DNA of 64,000 nucleotides from Siphonodentalium dalli (lineage: Eukaryota > Mollusca > Scaphopoda > Gadilida > Siphonodentaliidae). Where the stretch lies: NCBI GenBank assembly GCA_032622095.1, contig CP136069.1, positions 67,727,319-67,791,318 on the forward strand, read 5' to 3'. Made by a program: the position numbers and the translations under genes. The stretch's first letter is position 1. Every line of letters begins with the position of its first letter. This document shows, piece by piece, positions 22,670 to 35,140 of the stretch. The notes below the pieces were generated by a model. That model was not told where the DNA came from. It did no database searches and saw only the letters and a program-made list of their open reading frames with translations.

Positions 22670-24518
22670 CGTTCAAGACAAAACTTTTTGTTGTTGCAGA
22701 ACTATCAATAATGAATAATTACAAAGCCTAGTGGTGATATTTTAACAGACTTTTTAACCACTCAGTTTCCTTGGGTCCCTTTAAATTGACAAATTGAAAT
22801 AGATGAAATAAATTAACTTTTGGTGTCTTTTAAATTTCTGTCCAGCAGAATATTCAGGAACAATGTACATTTACATGTAGAATCCGGGCAGTGAATATTA
22901 ATGGGCAGGACTCGGTCTAAAACAGCATCAGGCCAACCGATATCCCAAGCTGTTGTTGACCGAGAAGACTGATCAACAAAACAGGCAGGGTATATTGGGT
23001 GAACTTGAATGTGATTGATTTAGTAAGGTTAGCTCTGTATGTGACATCACAAAACACTTGACAAGTTTATGTAAGTAATTGGCCACAGTTGTACAACTTA
23101 CTTACTTTAATCTAGTATATCAAGGAAGCACCATGAAACAATGTGTCAGTTTACACTTTTATTGATAATTATACATATGACATTGCTGAAAATAAAAATA
23201 TCAACTTTATATAGTAACAAAATTACTAGGAAACTCATTTTAAAAGCACATTTTATACTCTTGATTCCAAAGAAATACACGAGGAACATCGCATGAAACA
23301 AATATTTCACATAGAAGTGTTTTGATGATAACATTTTCAATAAGTAATATAGCAATGTTTTTAAAATAGCCACATAAACTGACCTAATTCATAAACAAAA
23401 ATTAATACAAAAGTTAATTTCCTAGTGACAGCGCTTCCAGTGGACTGGTTTCCTGGAATCATTAGATATCAATATTTTACACTATCAAATATATAGAACA
23501 GTTCATGGAAGAGATACACCAATGACCATATATGACAATTTTTCAGATGTTGATTTTTCATCAAGAGTCATCACGGCAAGACAATTGCAAGACATTGAGG
23601 CCCAGCTTTGGCACAAATCCTGATAAACTTTGACAAGACTTTTTCAACAATAAATGTCAATGAATAATTCTACACAATACACATTAAGAGAAAATAAAAA
23701 CAATGGATTTTATTTAATACATTTCAGAGGTTGAAATACCATTTTCATGTTTTACATCGTTGGTACTAATAAGCAGTGATAATTGCTCGAACATTCAGTA
23801 ATATCACGCAAAAATCCAATAACCATTAAACAGCTTATTCTTTTGTCTCTTTAAAGGCACGGATGGCCTTTGTTATAAGTTATAATTTAGATATAGCAGT
23901 TACCAATTATGAAAATTTCCTCAAGAATATATTAATTGCAGGGTTTCCGCTACAGGGTTAGTGGGTCCCTTTCATGGTCCTTCCCCTCACCCAAAGTTCC
24001 CCTCCAACATATTCATAATTCTGATTATTCTACACGATCCACAGATTAATGCCTATAAACATCATAGCTGCAACTGACAGGGAATATTAATGAACAATAA
24101 TTTTATTAACTGTAATCAGGAAAAGAATACCTTTCGTGGCTATTCACATTGACAATTATATTTGCCTTATTCTGAAAGATATCGAAGCAGACATCGCCAA
24201 AAGCCATGTGGTTGATTCTGCCTGGTTTAATACATTACAAATACATTTCCAACTAACACACTGTTCTGACTGATATGTAGATGAGGCCCAGATGTTAGTC
24301 AGTGAAAAATGATTAGGCATATTCCATGATCTAACATGTTGTAATGAATGTAGTGAAGATGGACGTCAAAAGAAATAGTGAATTTTAACAATTTCCTCCA
24401 ACGTTGATGGTGGCGGTACGAAAAGTTGTCAGTTCACTTATTTTAAATGTGAATTTAACTTGATGTTTTGTCGCAGATTATGATACCTACGTGTATACAT
24501 CAACCTTACATCCACCCT
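22670..24518. other. No exon recognised; solo MITE end at ~23852
   Basis: TTTAAAGGCACGGATGGCCTT near 23850 resembles the terminus of TTAA MITE family C, without a visible partner end. The remainder is probably 3' untranslated or downstream sequence of the gene ending at 24519. Confidence 0.4.
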
Positions 24519-25395
24519 TCAATAGTCATGTGGCCATCGAGTCAATATTTTGTGCAGCTTTTCAATGGTCCTAGCCTCCTTTTCCACCTGAAAAACAGAT
24601 CCATTACACAAACATAAAAATTATGCAGAGGCATATTAATTATTGGTCAGAAGACAAAAGAAGAAGCCAGTGTTTTGAAGTTTCAAAATATCTTCACAAA
24701 CAGTCAGAATATATACACGCTGGAACCAATAATCAGCTCCCTTGTCCTTTGGTATGGTGATAGCACAGCTTAAGTTCAAGTTTTGTTTTCAAGTTCAATA
24801 AGGTTTATTAGATAATCATAATTAGGGAAAGGATACCGACTTAATACAGGTTTCATCCATTCAGTTTTACCAATTATTAGCAATTGTTTGACATGCAAAT
24901 TTGTGAATATTGCCTTGCAACTTTGGCATGAATTATTAAATTAGGTTGTGATTTGATATGGTGATAGCCCAGCATGCGATAAATTTAAGGATACCCAGCT
25001 ACCATGTGATTCATGAATTTTTATTTGAGATATATAATGGCCATTGTTTGATTAGGAAATTTCATAGTTTTGTAATTTTGCATGGATCATCGGATTTGGT
25101 TGCAACAGAACAGTTGAGTTCTGTTAGTGTGTATCCACTGGATAATACATAACACACAAGCTTCATAGATCTCGCTGCATGTCTTCGAATGTGTACATAA
25201 TAAAAGAACACATATACTGCATTGAGTATTGATGTTTTGGCATATATTGTATATCTAGAATGAGATGAAAACAATCCTTATCAAACTAATTATATGAGCC
25301 GTCTGGTGATCATTGGGTGTACTGATAATAACCTTTGTTGCTGTTTGGTGAGATTCCTGTGCTCTGGCAGTTGTGGCTTTATAGCAATCTTCTTC
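24519..25395 (-). CDS. Last two coding exons of an unrecognised minus-strand gene
   Basis: The terminal exon is 24587-24519. It follows an acceptor with the tract TGTTTTTCAG and reads VEKEARTIEKLHKILTRWPH before the stop TGA (24521-24519). The preceding exon is 25395-25333, 63 nt, with acceptor CTATTATTTTAG and donor CAACAAAG|GTTATT; it reads EEDCYKATTARAQESHQTAT plus Lys. Both borders are phase 0, so the 21 and 22 codons join without a frame break. The peptide is charged and looks helical. Earlier exons should lie upstream on the minus strand. The product is not recognised. Confidence 0.62.
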
Positions 25396-28119
25396 CTAAA
25401 ATAATAGAGTTGGTGAGAGTTTATGTAAAACAACAAAAGACTAAAAAAATAAACACAAACAAGCTTAACAACATGCAACCATAAAGGCTGCATATTATTA
25501 TTACATTGAATTATAGCTTCATATAACACTATAAACCCACATTGTTTTCAAATTATATTTAAACAAAATAATGTTTCTTCAATTTAATTTCCATCCTTGG
25601 GATATGTTAACAGCTTCCTAATCTTCAGTAAGTAATGTACTACTAGAGGCTTTTAAGTCTTAATTATGTTTAGGTATATAACTCAGGAATGTAGTCTGAT
25701 GTAAAGTCATAATTTCATAGGATCTTCATATAATAGGCTAAGTTCATGTCAGCTTAATGTCTCATTCTATTAAATCATAAAATATTTTAGTATCCCCATG
25801 ACTAAAGGAAACGGTGGTTATACTGGATTAAATAATGTAATATTCAGTTATCTCAATCACCGGGTGTTGGTTCTGATTTGAAATTTGGTATGGACATTCA
25901 CCCCATATAAGGGCATTCAGGTGATTGTTTTATTCATATTTTCCATTCTGGAGTATTCATCTTTGTATATCTGGCTCCTGTGAATCACAATTGTTTGGTC
26001 GAATTGAACATCAGATAAGATTGGGGCTGAGATTTCACATTGAATAAAAATTGCAGTTAACCCTTTTGACCCCGAAAGACTGGTTAACTGATTATACTGG
26101 AAAATATAATTGATAAATGAATTCAGACTAGAATGAAGCACCATGAATACAATGGGTGCAAGAGAAATGATATTGAGTCAATGTTATAGTCTCCCAGTGC
26201 AGGAGGGTTCTAAAATTTTGTGAATCTTCACATATATTTCCAATCTAACCTTTCATGTGATTTCACATCGAATCAAATGTTCACAGGAGCATATGTTGAA
26301 CATCACTGGAACTAATCCGTAAAGTGCATAAAAATGTAGTTGGTAGCACGAGGAAAATGTGAAAAAATCATATTTTGCCCCCAGAGAGTCACCGAGAGAG
26401 TCACCGGATCCTAGATTAGAAGAGCTAGGCTTCATTAAAATGATAGTCACTTGAATTACCCTTTCTGATGACATCCAAGTTAACATTGACCGCTAAACCT
26501 ATTTCAGTTTCGGTTCCCATCCGTGCACATGTCTTTTATTACTTTCACCCAACTTCTTTATATTTTTGGTTGAGTTTTGACTTGACCTATAGTTGGCATT
26601 ATTGTGATAATATAACAGCTATCAACTTATTTTCGTTTCAGTTTTCATGATGATTCCTGAATCATGCAGAGTACAATTTATAGGAGGAAGTGATATAGAT
26701 TGTTTGTGAACTGTCAAATCATGTCCAGTTCAGCAATTCTTTGTCAGATTCGTGTTTATAGTGTTTGATCAGTGTGAATTAGATTGGGGATAAACATGCT
26801 GTCTGGTGGTATTTTGGGAAGCTTATCAGTGTGTTTTCCAATTAGCAATATTTGTTTTACTGACTCCTCGCATTTCATGTAAAATCGCACACCCCAACAT
26901 GTTTATGTTTATCAAATAATTTTACCAAATGATACATGTTGCCCATGAAACTTTTGTTTTGTTTTTATATGTGAACTAATTATGACCTAATGCATTCTCA
27001 GCCACATTGTGTCACATCAATGTGTGTTTAAATTACTTACTCTATTAACATCAGTTATGTCAGCAAGCTGCTATATCTCTCTTGCCATGTTAGTTCATCT
27101 TTGATGGAAATATAAGATGTCCATATTAGGTTGTTTAAAGTGCATAGTACAAATTGAGTACAGATAAATATAATTCTCAAGTTACACAGGATGTGTATTC
27201 AATTAAAATTAAATTTCTCTATTTTATGATTGTGACTGAAAGTTATAACCTTTTTAGGGACAAATATTTTCAAGATTGTAGATTGCAAGATCTAAACCAC
27301 ATGCCACAAAGATTCAGTTTAAAGTCATCAAGATATAGACTTTGTAGGTAGATATTTTTTAATCAAGCTATATTTATGCAGAAAATATTAATGATTGGTG
27401 TTATCTACGGAGATCTATAATATAAGTATGGGGGCAAGAATAATCATTTAACCATGTGTGTGAGTTTAACGTCAACGTCATAGCAATAATTATTAACAAT
27501 AGCAATAATTATTAACAAATTCGGGTCAAAAGGTCCAATATTTCTTTTAATTTATGTGTATTTTCTGTTTACATGTGCTATCATAATCTATTACACTTGT
27601 ACATTGGGATATTATATTAATGAATATATCTCCTATACAAATCATTTATAAATCAGATGATTAATTGAAGATATGTGTACTTCCTGAAACAACATATATG
27701 TCGTTCCACTTGCGAACCGTACGGTGACATATGTGTCGTTCTTATCGCAAAAGGGTTAAAAGGCAAATATGATATGAGGAATGAGATACATGAGTACATT
27801 TGTTTATTCTGAACTCATCCCTGACTCAAATTAATTAATTTGTTACATATTTTCTATTGCATACAGTAGTAGATGGCTTACTCAATGGCTGGATTTAGGT
27901 ACCAACTCCCTTTAAGTAAATGTATATTATTTACTTTGTGATACGAAAAGTAGAATTGGTGAGAATTTTTTAAATTGTGGAAAGTATAGTTTTGTTTTGA
28001 AAAAAGACCACATTTATCTACATACCCATATATAGATAATCTTTAAATTTCAAGATAATTATTTATTCCTAAGTAGCACATGAAAGGCTAAGCCCCACAA
28101 ATAGAAGTTTCATACTTAC
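25396..28119. other. Intronic or intergenic sequence
   Basis: AT-rich. Noticed: a 12-bp duplication CAGAGAGTCACC / CGAGAGAGTCACC at 26388-26407, an 18-bp duplication AGCAATAATTATTAAC at 27482-27517, and single TTAACCCTTTTG ends at 26057 and (inverted) 27745-27757. An exon of phase 1 to 0 would be needed here if the 28.1-kb exon joins the 25.4-kb exon; none was found. Confidence 0.4.
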
Positions 28120-28194
28120 ATCTATAAGTTTCTCCCCTATATAATTCCCCATCTTCTTCAACCATTTCATCGACCATTTCTAGTGACAATACCA
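28120..28194 (-). CDS. Probable 75-nt internal exon, minus strand
   Basis: Acceptor AATATTTACAG, donor TATAGAT|GTAAGT. Only one frame is open, and it reads VLSLEMVDEMVEEDGELYRG then ETYR. The exon is symmetrical, entering and leaving in phase 1. It lies upstream of the exons at 25395 and 24587 and may belong to the same gene, but the phases do not join directly, so at least one further exon would be needed. Confidence 0.45.
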
Positions 28195-29961
28195 CTGTAA
28201 ATATTGAATATCACAATGAGGCAATCCAGACACAAGTACAATTACGTAATATCTACTATATTTCAAGAAAAGATTTAGTTTTTCAGTTCCATGTCTGTGG
28301 TTGATAATCTGTTGCTTTTGTAACTTACAAGTAAATTACCATGAAAACTTAAGATTTTCCTCCATGCAATATTAACACATCGTTAATTTTACTTTTAATT
28401 TAAATATCTCAGCTGAAAAGTCTGACTTTTTCCAAATTACTAGCATGAAATATTTCTTGAATGGGAGTCAAAAAAGCTTTTAAAATATGAAATACATTGA
28501 AATAACAGTCATATGGGGACAAACACAAACAAGTTTCGTACAAGAGAGCTCACAATAAAATAAGCATCACGATATTTTGTCACTGTGCAGCTCTTGGTAT
28601 AGTAGTGTTGAACAATGAATATTTAATATTTCAAATGCGTGCTTATGATGCATGAGATAGGTACATAATGAAGTGATTAATTAGGACATTGCAAATATTC
28701 ACTCCTATTAAATAATTTACACTTTTTTTCAAATGACTCTCCGGAAATTTTAGAACGTTCCATCTTTAAAACTTGTTATAATATATCTTACTAACTTGGC
28801 AAGCACCTTTCCAATGAGCTCACACGATCCTCTTCCGCAGTTATCTGCACCTTGTACGATTAATCCGTTTAAGGGCAACACATATTTAAAAATAAGCCTG
28901 TTAATTGTTGAATATATTTAGTATAGCCTGCCAAGAGCAATAGAGTTTCAGCATATACCACAATCATCATTGTATCATGGGTGATGGTAGCACACCCATG
29001 CAGTGCCAAGTTGAATTGTGGGCAGTATGGAACCTTAATTTTAATATGAATAAAAAGGAAAATGCCAACATCACTGTTTATTTCTACAAAAACACTAAAC
29101 ACTCATCTAAAAGACTTACTAATGGTGAATATCCACACCTAGTTTTATTGAAATCCAACAACCATAATTATAAAAACATTATTTAATTATAAAGATGAAC
29201 AACTCTAAAATGGAAATTTCAAACAGTGCTGCAGTGCCAAGTTCCATGCTAATTTTATTGAGAACTAAAAAAAACATTATTTCCAGATAAACAATGGAAT
29301 GAAAGTCTCAAGTGGAAAAGACAAACAACTTAATTAGGCACTCTTTATATATCATACCTCAGATATATCACATATATGGAGACACAGACTCAGTATGATG
29401 CTTCAAATACGCTTTAAAGTCTTTCCACGCATAGAAGCTGCCTACCTCTGATGTGGAAAGTTTAGATGGACCTACACGATAAACTGCTTAAGGGTCAGCT
29501 GTGTGGCCTAAAATTCCTGATATTTCTAAATGGATTTTCTCAAAATCTGTCAGGAATATATTTGTGAAATTTGGTACAAGTGATACAATATTTAAGAACC
29601 ATTGAACAGTTGGTTACTATAATATCATTTACTTCACGTTTATGGCAAGTAAAGTATTTAAAATTTCACCGTTTTCAAGTACCAAGAATTTCTGTAAATT
29701 AGATTTGTTTCAAAAGAACATATCATATATCCATGACATATCTGCAGATCATGAGAGGAGACTTAATTTTTCTTGATTCATGAATTTTTTTGAGTATTTT
29801 CACTTAGAAAGACAACTATTCACAAATAATTTTCTATATTTGAGAATTTTCATGTCATTCATGTTGCTCAATGTAAAATTGGGCTGAGATGAGTTCTGGG
29901 TCATGGCGTCATAACCAAGTTAAAGCTGACCACTCTATCTCTTAACACTCTAGCCTAATAT
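28195..29961. other. No secure feature
   Basis: A minus-strand stretch at 28795-28860 reads well (QGADNCGRGSCELIGKVLAK) and ends at a donor-like TTA|GTAAGA. Its phase does not fit the next exon and its acceptor is weak, so it is not called. Confidence 0.3.
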
Positions 29962-30410
29962 ATGTGGGTCACTATGAATACCGAACACAACCAAACATAA
30001 CCAAACACAACTGAAAACAAGTTAAAATAAGGGTTAAAAGACGGAAATATAAGAACTAAATTGTGTAAGTATGTGTCTGTGTGTATATGCAAGCTAGTGC
30101 TATGTGAAGATTGAAGCAATTTGGGTAATTAAATGTTACGTTAATAATAGTTTTATGTAATTTTACGCCATCGGTGCATTAGCCAGAGTCCGCTGAGATG
30201 GTGGCTAACTACATGGATACCAAACACAAGTCCAAATAAGGCGTATATAAGGGAAATATATAAAATAAAGTTTATAATGATGTGAATGTATATGTAACTT
30301 AATGTAAGTTAGGTGATATGTGAAGTTTGATGCAATTTGGGAAATTAAAAGTTTTACTATTGGTAGTTTTATGTACAATATAATGCATTTTAATGTAATT
30401 ACAATTTCCA
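29962..30410. repeat. Diverged tandem duplication, period ~216 bp
   Basis: Unit 2 (from about 30205) repeats the order CCAAACACAA..., TATGTGAAG-TTGA-GCAATTTGGG-AATTAAA and AGTTTTATGTA of unit 1. Divergence is substantial. Confidence 0.6.
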
Positions 30411-30511
30411 TCAGCAATTATCCCGGGCTTTGGACCGGCATGTCTCGCGACATGGCTGGGTTTTTTTTGGTCTTTTTTGACAAGTGTCTATGTCAAATAA
30501 CAGGACACATA

Positions 30512-31211
30512 TATTAGTATACCAATTGATACATCAAACACTGTTTAAGCTTGCCCATACACATGATCTTTTTTTTCGTGAAATGTCTCAGTGCATCGGA
30601 TAACAGGTTCTATCCTTGTGAGGGCGAATATTCTATCTGTACAAACAAGGACATATTTCTATTAACTGAATCATTCAAGTATATTTCATAATGTATATAC
30701 AATATCCTGCTGAAATGATATGATGCAAGTAGTGCAAACTAAAGTTAAGAAAGTGCACCATTATCTTTTCTAAAGTTAACAGTTTCATGGTCTTGAACTG
30801 GTCTCAACAAATGGAGGAAACTCTTCTGTGTAAATAATGTAAATTGCTTAAATTTTCAATGTTGAAAAACTGACCATAATCAAGATCACTAATCCTGTGT
30901 TAAATAAACAACGGAGCATACATGATTACAATATCTTAAAGTGACTTGAAACACTCTGTTAACGCAGGTATTTCAATACATTTTCTATCAAAATTGCCAG
31001 CATTGAATGCCGTTTTTTTTGTGTAAATTAAATAAAGTGAATCTCATTTGCAAAATCATTCTCGTTTGTTTATCTGATTTGCTAGGGAAAAACAAAGGCA
31101 TTTCTTCGTAGCTTAGATGTGTCTTATGAAATTGCACACGATGGTTTTGAATAGTTTTATAGTAATTGGCAATTTTCATGTTGGGCATGAAGTTCTATAT
31201 TGGCTTTTACG
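30512..31211. repeat. 0.7-kb direct duplication, copy 1
   Basis: Closely similar to 31808-32601, in the same orientation. It starts ATTAGTATACCAATTGATAC and ends TATATTGGCTTTTA. The copies are separated by 596 bp of unrelated sequence. Small ORFs in it are not under obvious constraint. Confidence 0.9.
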
Positions 31212-31807
31212 TTTTTCATTCTACCTCATTGCCCTTTGCTGTAGCTAATTTCAATGGGCTACTTTAAGTACCAACACTTGGATCTGAATATATGTTTGTC
31301 TAGTAAAAAAAACAATACTGGGTGAAGGATACCCCATACAATGGTTCCATAGGTTCATTTTCACCAGTGTTATAGACAATCTTGGAATTTGAAAAAAATG
31401 TTTAGTTCATAACAAAATTAGGAGGGCATATTCCATGCTTGGCATTGTACTTCTAGGTTGTGAAAAGACTGCCTGTGATTACAAACTATGGCCATGAACT
31501 AAATCAACTCTCGAAATTATATACGGAAAAAGGCAATGCCATAGAAAAAGCAGTGACCACTATAATATTTAATGCAATTCGAAGCTTCTAAAGCAATGCC
31601 GTAGAACAAAAAAGATACAATTTCAAGGGTTGAATAAATTACTCATGCAGGCAAGCAACTGAGAAATGTTCTCACACCACACACCAGAAACAAGTTACAT
31701 CCGCCCTCTGTACCTTGAACGTCAATCCAAGCTGTTAAGGATTTACACCCAGTCAATTCTGGATGATCTACAATGGTCTGATGCATATTAATGCACCATA
31801 CATGATC

Positions 31808-32601
31808 ATTAGTATACCAATTGATACATCAAACACTGTTTAAGCTTGCCCATACACATGATCTTTTTTTTTGGTGAAATGTCTCAGTGCATCGGATAAC
31901 AGGTTCTATCCTTGTGAGGGCGTCATTTCTTTAGTTATGGTCGGAGGTAAGACATAGCCTCTCCATCAGTTCGCCCTCACACAGCCCGAAACCTTCTCTG
32001 CGCCTTGGCGAATATTCTATCTGTACAAACAAGGACATATTTCTATTAACTGAATCATTCAAGTATATTTCATAATGTATATACAACATCCTGCTGAAAT
32101 GATATGATTCAAGTAGTGCAAACTGATGCTGCTAAGAAAATGCCCATTATTTTTTCTAAAGTTAACAGTTTCATGGTCTTTAACTGATCTCAACAAATGG
32201 AGGAAAGCTCTTATGTGTAAATAATGTAAATTGATTAAATTTTCAATGTTGCAAAACTTACCATAATCAAGATCACTAATACTGTGTTTAACAAACAACG
32301 GAGCATACATGATTAAAATATCTTAAAGTGACTTGAAACACTCTGTTAACGCAGGTATTTCAATACATTTTCTATCAAAATTGCCAGCATTGAATGCCGT
32401 TTTTTTGTGTAATTTAAATAAAGTGAATCTCATTTGCAAAATCATTCTCGTTTGTTTATCTGATTTGCTAGGGAAAAACAAAGGCATTTCTTCGTAGCTT
32501 AGATGTGTCTTATGAAATTGCACAGACGATGGTTTTTATAGTATTTTTATAGTAATTGGCAATTTTCATGTTGGACATGAAGTTCTATATTGGCTTTTAT
32601 G
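31808..32601. repeat. 0.7-kb direct duplication, copy 2, with an 88-bp insert
   Basis: Carries 88 extra bases at 31923-32010 relative to copy 1, between GAGGGCG and AATATTC. The insert ends TGGCG, so GGCG lies at both junctions. That fits either an insertion with a 4-bp duplication or a deletion in copy 1 through microhomology. Confidence 0.9.
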
Positions 32602-32759
32602 TTATGTAATTTTGATCTGTAGACGAACAATGGTCACAATTACTGAATTGTGTATTTGTGAGCTCTGCGAGTGTATTTATATTATTTAAATTATTAATGT
32701 TGGTCAAATTAATTTCTTGATAATCAGAAAAAGTTTGAAAGAGAAAAAGTTGGTTCAGG

Positions 32760-33345
32760 CACACGTTAAAGAGCGTACACTTGAAAAATCGCGAGTTGGC
32801 TTATGTGTGTCATTATAAATCTGCTTAGAATCGCTTTATTATGAGTCGATAATGTGACTAAAACTCTCACGTTCAGCACATTATAGGCTCAAAATTAGGG
32901 GATTCTAAGCAGAGTATCTCCCTAAAACAAGTTATATCATAAGTAGATAATGTGAGGCTTTTCGGGAGAACATGCTGTGCAATTGGTCATCTATTCATGT
33001 TTGCTATATATATGTCCATTTTGGTGTCTTAAATTTGACACATTTTAACCTCTGTTCAAATTCGTACAGTTACTGCAATCTTACAATGAATAGATTGTTA
33101 TGTGATATTGATTATCTCAAGATATGTTTTGACATATGATATGACATATAGTAGAGTTGAGGTGCTTAGACATCTATTCCGTATGTCTCTGCCCACCCCA
33201 AAAGACCCACCCAAGGCCAGGACAATATAGCAACTGGTATGAGTAATATTGTCAAAAAATAGAGTTATCATAGTATGTCTGTCATCACTAATTAAGAATT
33301 TAGGTGTGACAATATTAAGGTATTTGGACAAATTCAGACATTTAG
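32760..33345 (-). repeat. Inverted segmental copy of 13380-14400 (uninterrupted)
   Basis: Equivalent to the outer parts of the 13.4-14.4 kb region without the 390-bp insertion. Contains the CTGCTTAGAATCGC, GAGTCGATAATGTGACTAAAA and AGAACATGCTGTGCAATTGG modules. Confidence 0.75.
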
Positions 33346-33365
33346 GTCCGAATCGGCATCTCTGG

Positions 33366-33535
33366 TTTAGACTAGGTTTTATTCTAGACCTGGTTTCACT
33401 CTAGTTTAAACTAGGTTTTAGTAAAACTAGGTTTTACGGGACTAAAACTAGGTATTAGTGTAGTTAAACCGAGTTTTGTGATAAACTCAGTTTTAGTTTT
33501 TTGAATTCGATCTCATCTAAAACTAGGTTTTATTG
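33366..33535. repeat. Cluster of AAACTAGGTTTTA motifs
   Basis: Near-palindromic AAACTAGGTTTTA or close variants occur at least seven times in 170 bp with irregular spacing. Function unknown. Confidence 0.8.
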
Positions 33536-33982
33536 GCGTGATAAAGTTAAGATAATATCGCTAATTGTTTGTGGTGAATTGGTGGTATAACGATCAGGGG
33601 ACGATTATCCATGAATTCCTCACATACTGACGTTACTGGATCAGTAGAGATCTGACTTGTTGAGGCTCCCTCGTACTGGCTGAGACAAGGTGATGCGAGC
33701 ATGCTTACGTATATGGGCGGAGCCTGAGATAAAGCCGTCACATAAGTTGCCTACATCACATCAGTCAGCTTTGTAGGAATCAGGGAGCTAAATGTGTTCT
33801 AGAGTCGGGGAACGAGTACACCGTGGAATTGCTAAAGGTGAAGGTAACTGAAGAATGACCTTCACCTGAAACATGCGACACGTTATTAAAGGATCACATC
33901 GCGTTTATTTGATTTGTACATCATATCTACAAATATAAACTGGTGATTGAATGGGGGAATGGAATATTTGTGAGCGGGAAAT

Positions 33983-34229
33983 TTATTTAACTAGCTGCTG
34001 TAGTTCTGGATTTTTCCAGATCAAATTTGGCTGTGGGATAGCCTTGTACACTTGGGGATTTATTTTAAAAGTAAACACATGACCTATGATTTTTCTACCA
34101 TTTTCGTGATCAACTGGTGTCAATCTAGCCGGGTAAACATCACTGATATGGCCTGCAGGCTTCAATTCAGTGAATTTGGCCGAAACGTTAACACTGTCGC
34201 CTATGGGAAACCATTTAGTTCCGTGATTC
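33983..34229 (-). CDS. Probable terminal exon of an unrecognised minus-strand gene
   Basis: A pyrimidine-containing acceptor GTGTCTTACAG is followed by one base and 82 codons ending in TAA at 33983-33985. The stop overlaps an AATAAA that could be the poly(A) signal. The stretch is richer in G+C than its surroundings. The peptide begins NHGTKWFPIGDSVNVSAKF, has ISDVYPARLTPVDHENGRK in the middle and ends NPELQQLVK. It resembles a compact beta-rich domain, but I do not recognise the family. Earlier exons were not identified. It could also be a fragment of a transposon-encoded protein. Confidence 0.5.
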
Positions 34230-34476
34230 CTGTAAGACACCCAACTGACCATTCCTCTATTGAGCTAATTATACACCAGCATGTGGAGACGCCATTGTGA
34301 AAAGATTTAGCTCAAAAAGACATGTTTAATATTGTCCACTAATGGTGTGCCATTTATGTTAGACAATAGATTCAATTAATTCTATTCAGAGAAATAATTC
34401 TTCATTTTCGAAACATAAACTGCTCTTTTGAAAATTATTAAAATATGATATCGAAATACACATAAGAAACTACTGA

Positions 34477-34698
34477 CTTCAAGCGGCGAAGTTGAGCTAA
34501 ATATATTCTCCTTCAAGCGGAGTTGAGTTTAATATGTTCTCCATGCAGAGTTGATCTAAATATGTTTTCCTTCTAGCCGATTTGAGCTAAATATGTTTTG
34601 TTCAAGCGGATTTGAGCTAATTATGTTTTCCTTCTAGCCGAATTGAGTTAACTATGTTTTCCTTCAAGCGGAGTTGAGTTAAATATATTCTCCATCAA
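34477..34698. repeat. Minisatellite, ~36-bp units
   Basis: Six to seven units of the form CTTCAAGCGGAGTTGAGCTAAATATGTTTTC, alternating between CAAGCGG and CTAGCCG versions. Confidence 0.9.
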
Positions 34699-34959
34699 TC
34701 TTATATATAAGGATGATTGCATCATATTGGTATCGGAACCTTGTGCGAAATACAAATACTAATAGATCGTTTCGACCAATTAAAGGAGCAACCAGATGTA
34801 ATATAGAAAGACAAATAACCATGCAAGCTCTCAAAAAAGGGTGATTGGCTTCAAATTGTTTTGTTTTTTTCCAAAGAAATTTTTACCTGAATATTTATAC
34901 ATGTATTCACAATTGTCTATTTGATCCGAACATTCGGTCTCCTAGATGTGTTAAAAATC

Positions 34960-35140
34960 ACCAAGTTAAATTATATTTCAATTTGAGAAATATTCTAACA
35001 TTGTTATGCTTCAAATTTATGTTTTTATGAATTGAAATTAATATGGTTCCACCAAGTTAAATTATATTTCAATTTGAGAAATATTCTTATATTGTTATTC
35101 TACAAATTTAAGTTTTTGTGAACTGAAATTCATATGGTTA
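34960..35140. repeat. Tandem duplication, period 91 bp
   Basis: Units start ACCAAGTTAAATTATATTTC at 34960 and 35051. The second is diverged by a handful of changes. Confidence 0.92.

Noticed and set aside
26057-27757. A 1.7-kb piggyBac element between TTAACCCTTTTG at 26057 and its complement at 27745
   Set aside because: The match is only about 12 bp, there is no internal transposase, and a closer inverted GGTTAACTG lies at 26091, so chance pairing is likely.
28795-28870. Exon reading QGADNCGRGSCELIGK
   Set aside because: The acceptor is weak and its phase does not fit the neighbouring exon at 28120-28194.
30575-30625. tRNA-like B box GGTTCTATCC in the 0.7-kb duplication
   Set aside because: There is no matching A box or cloverleaf at the right distance.
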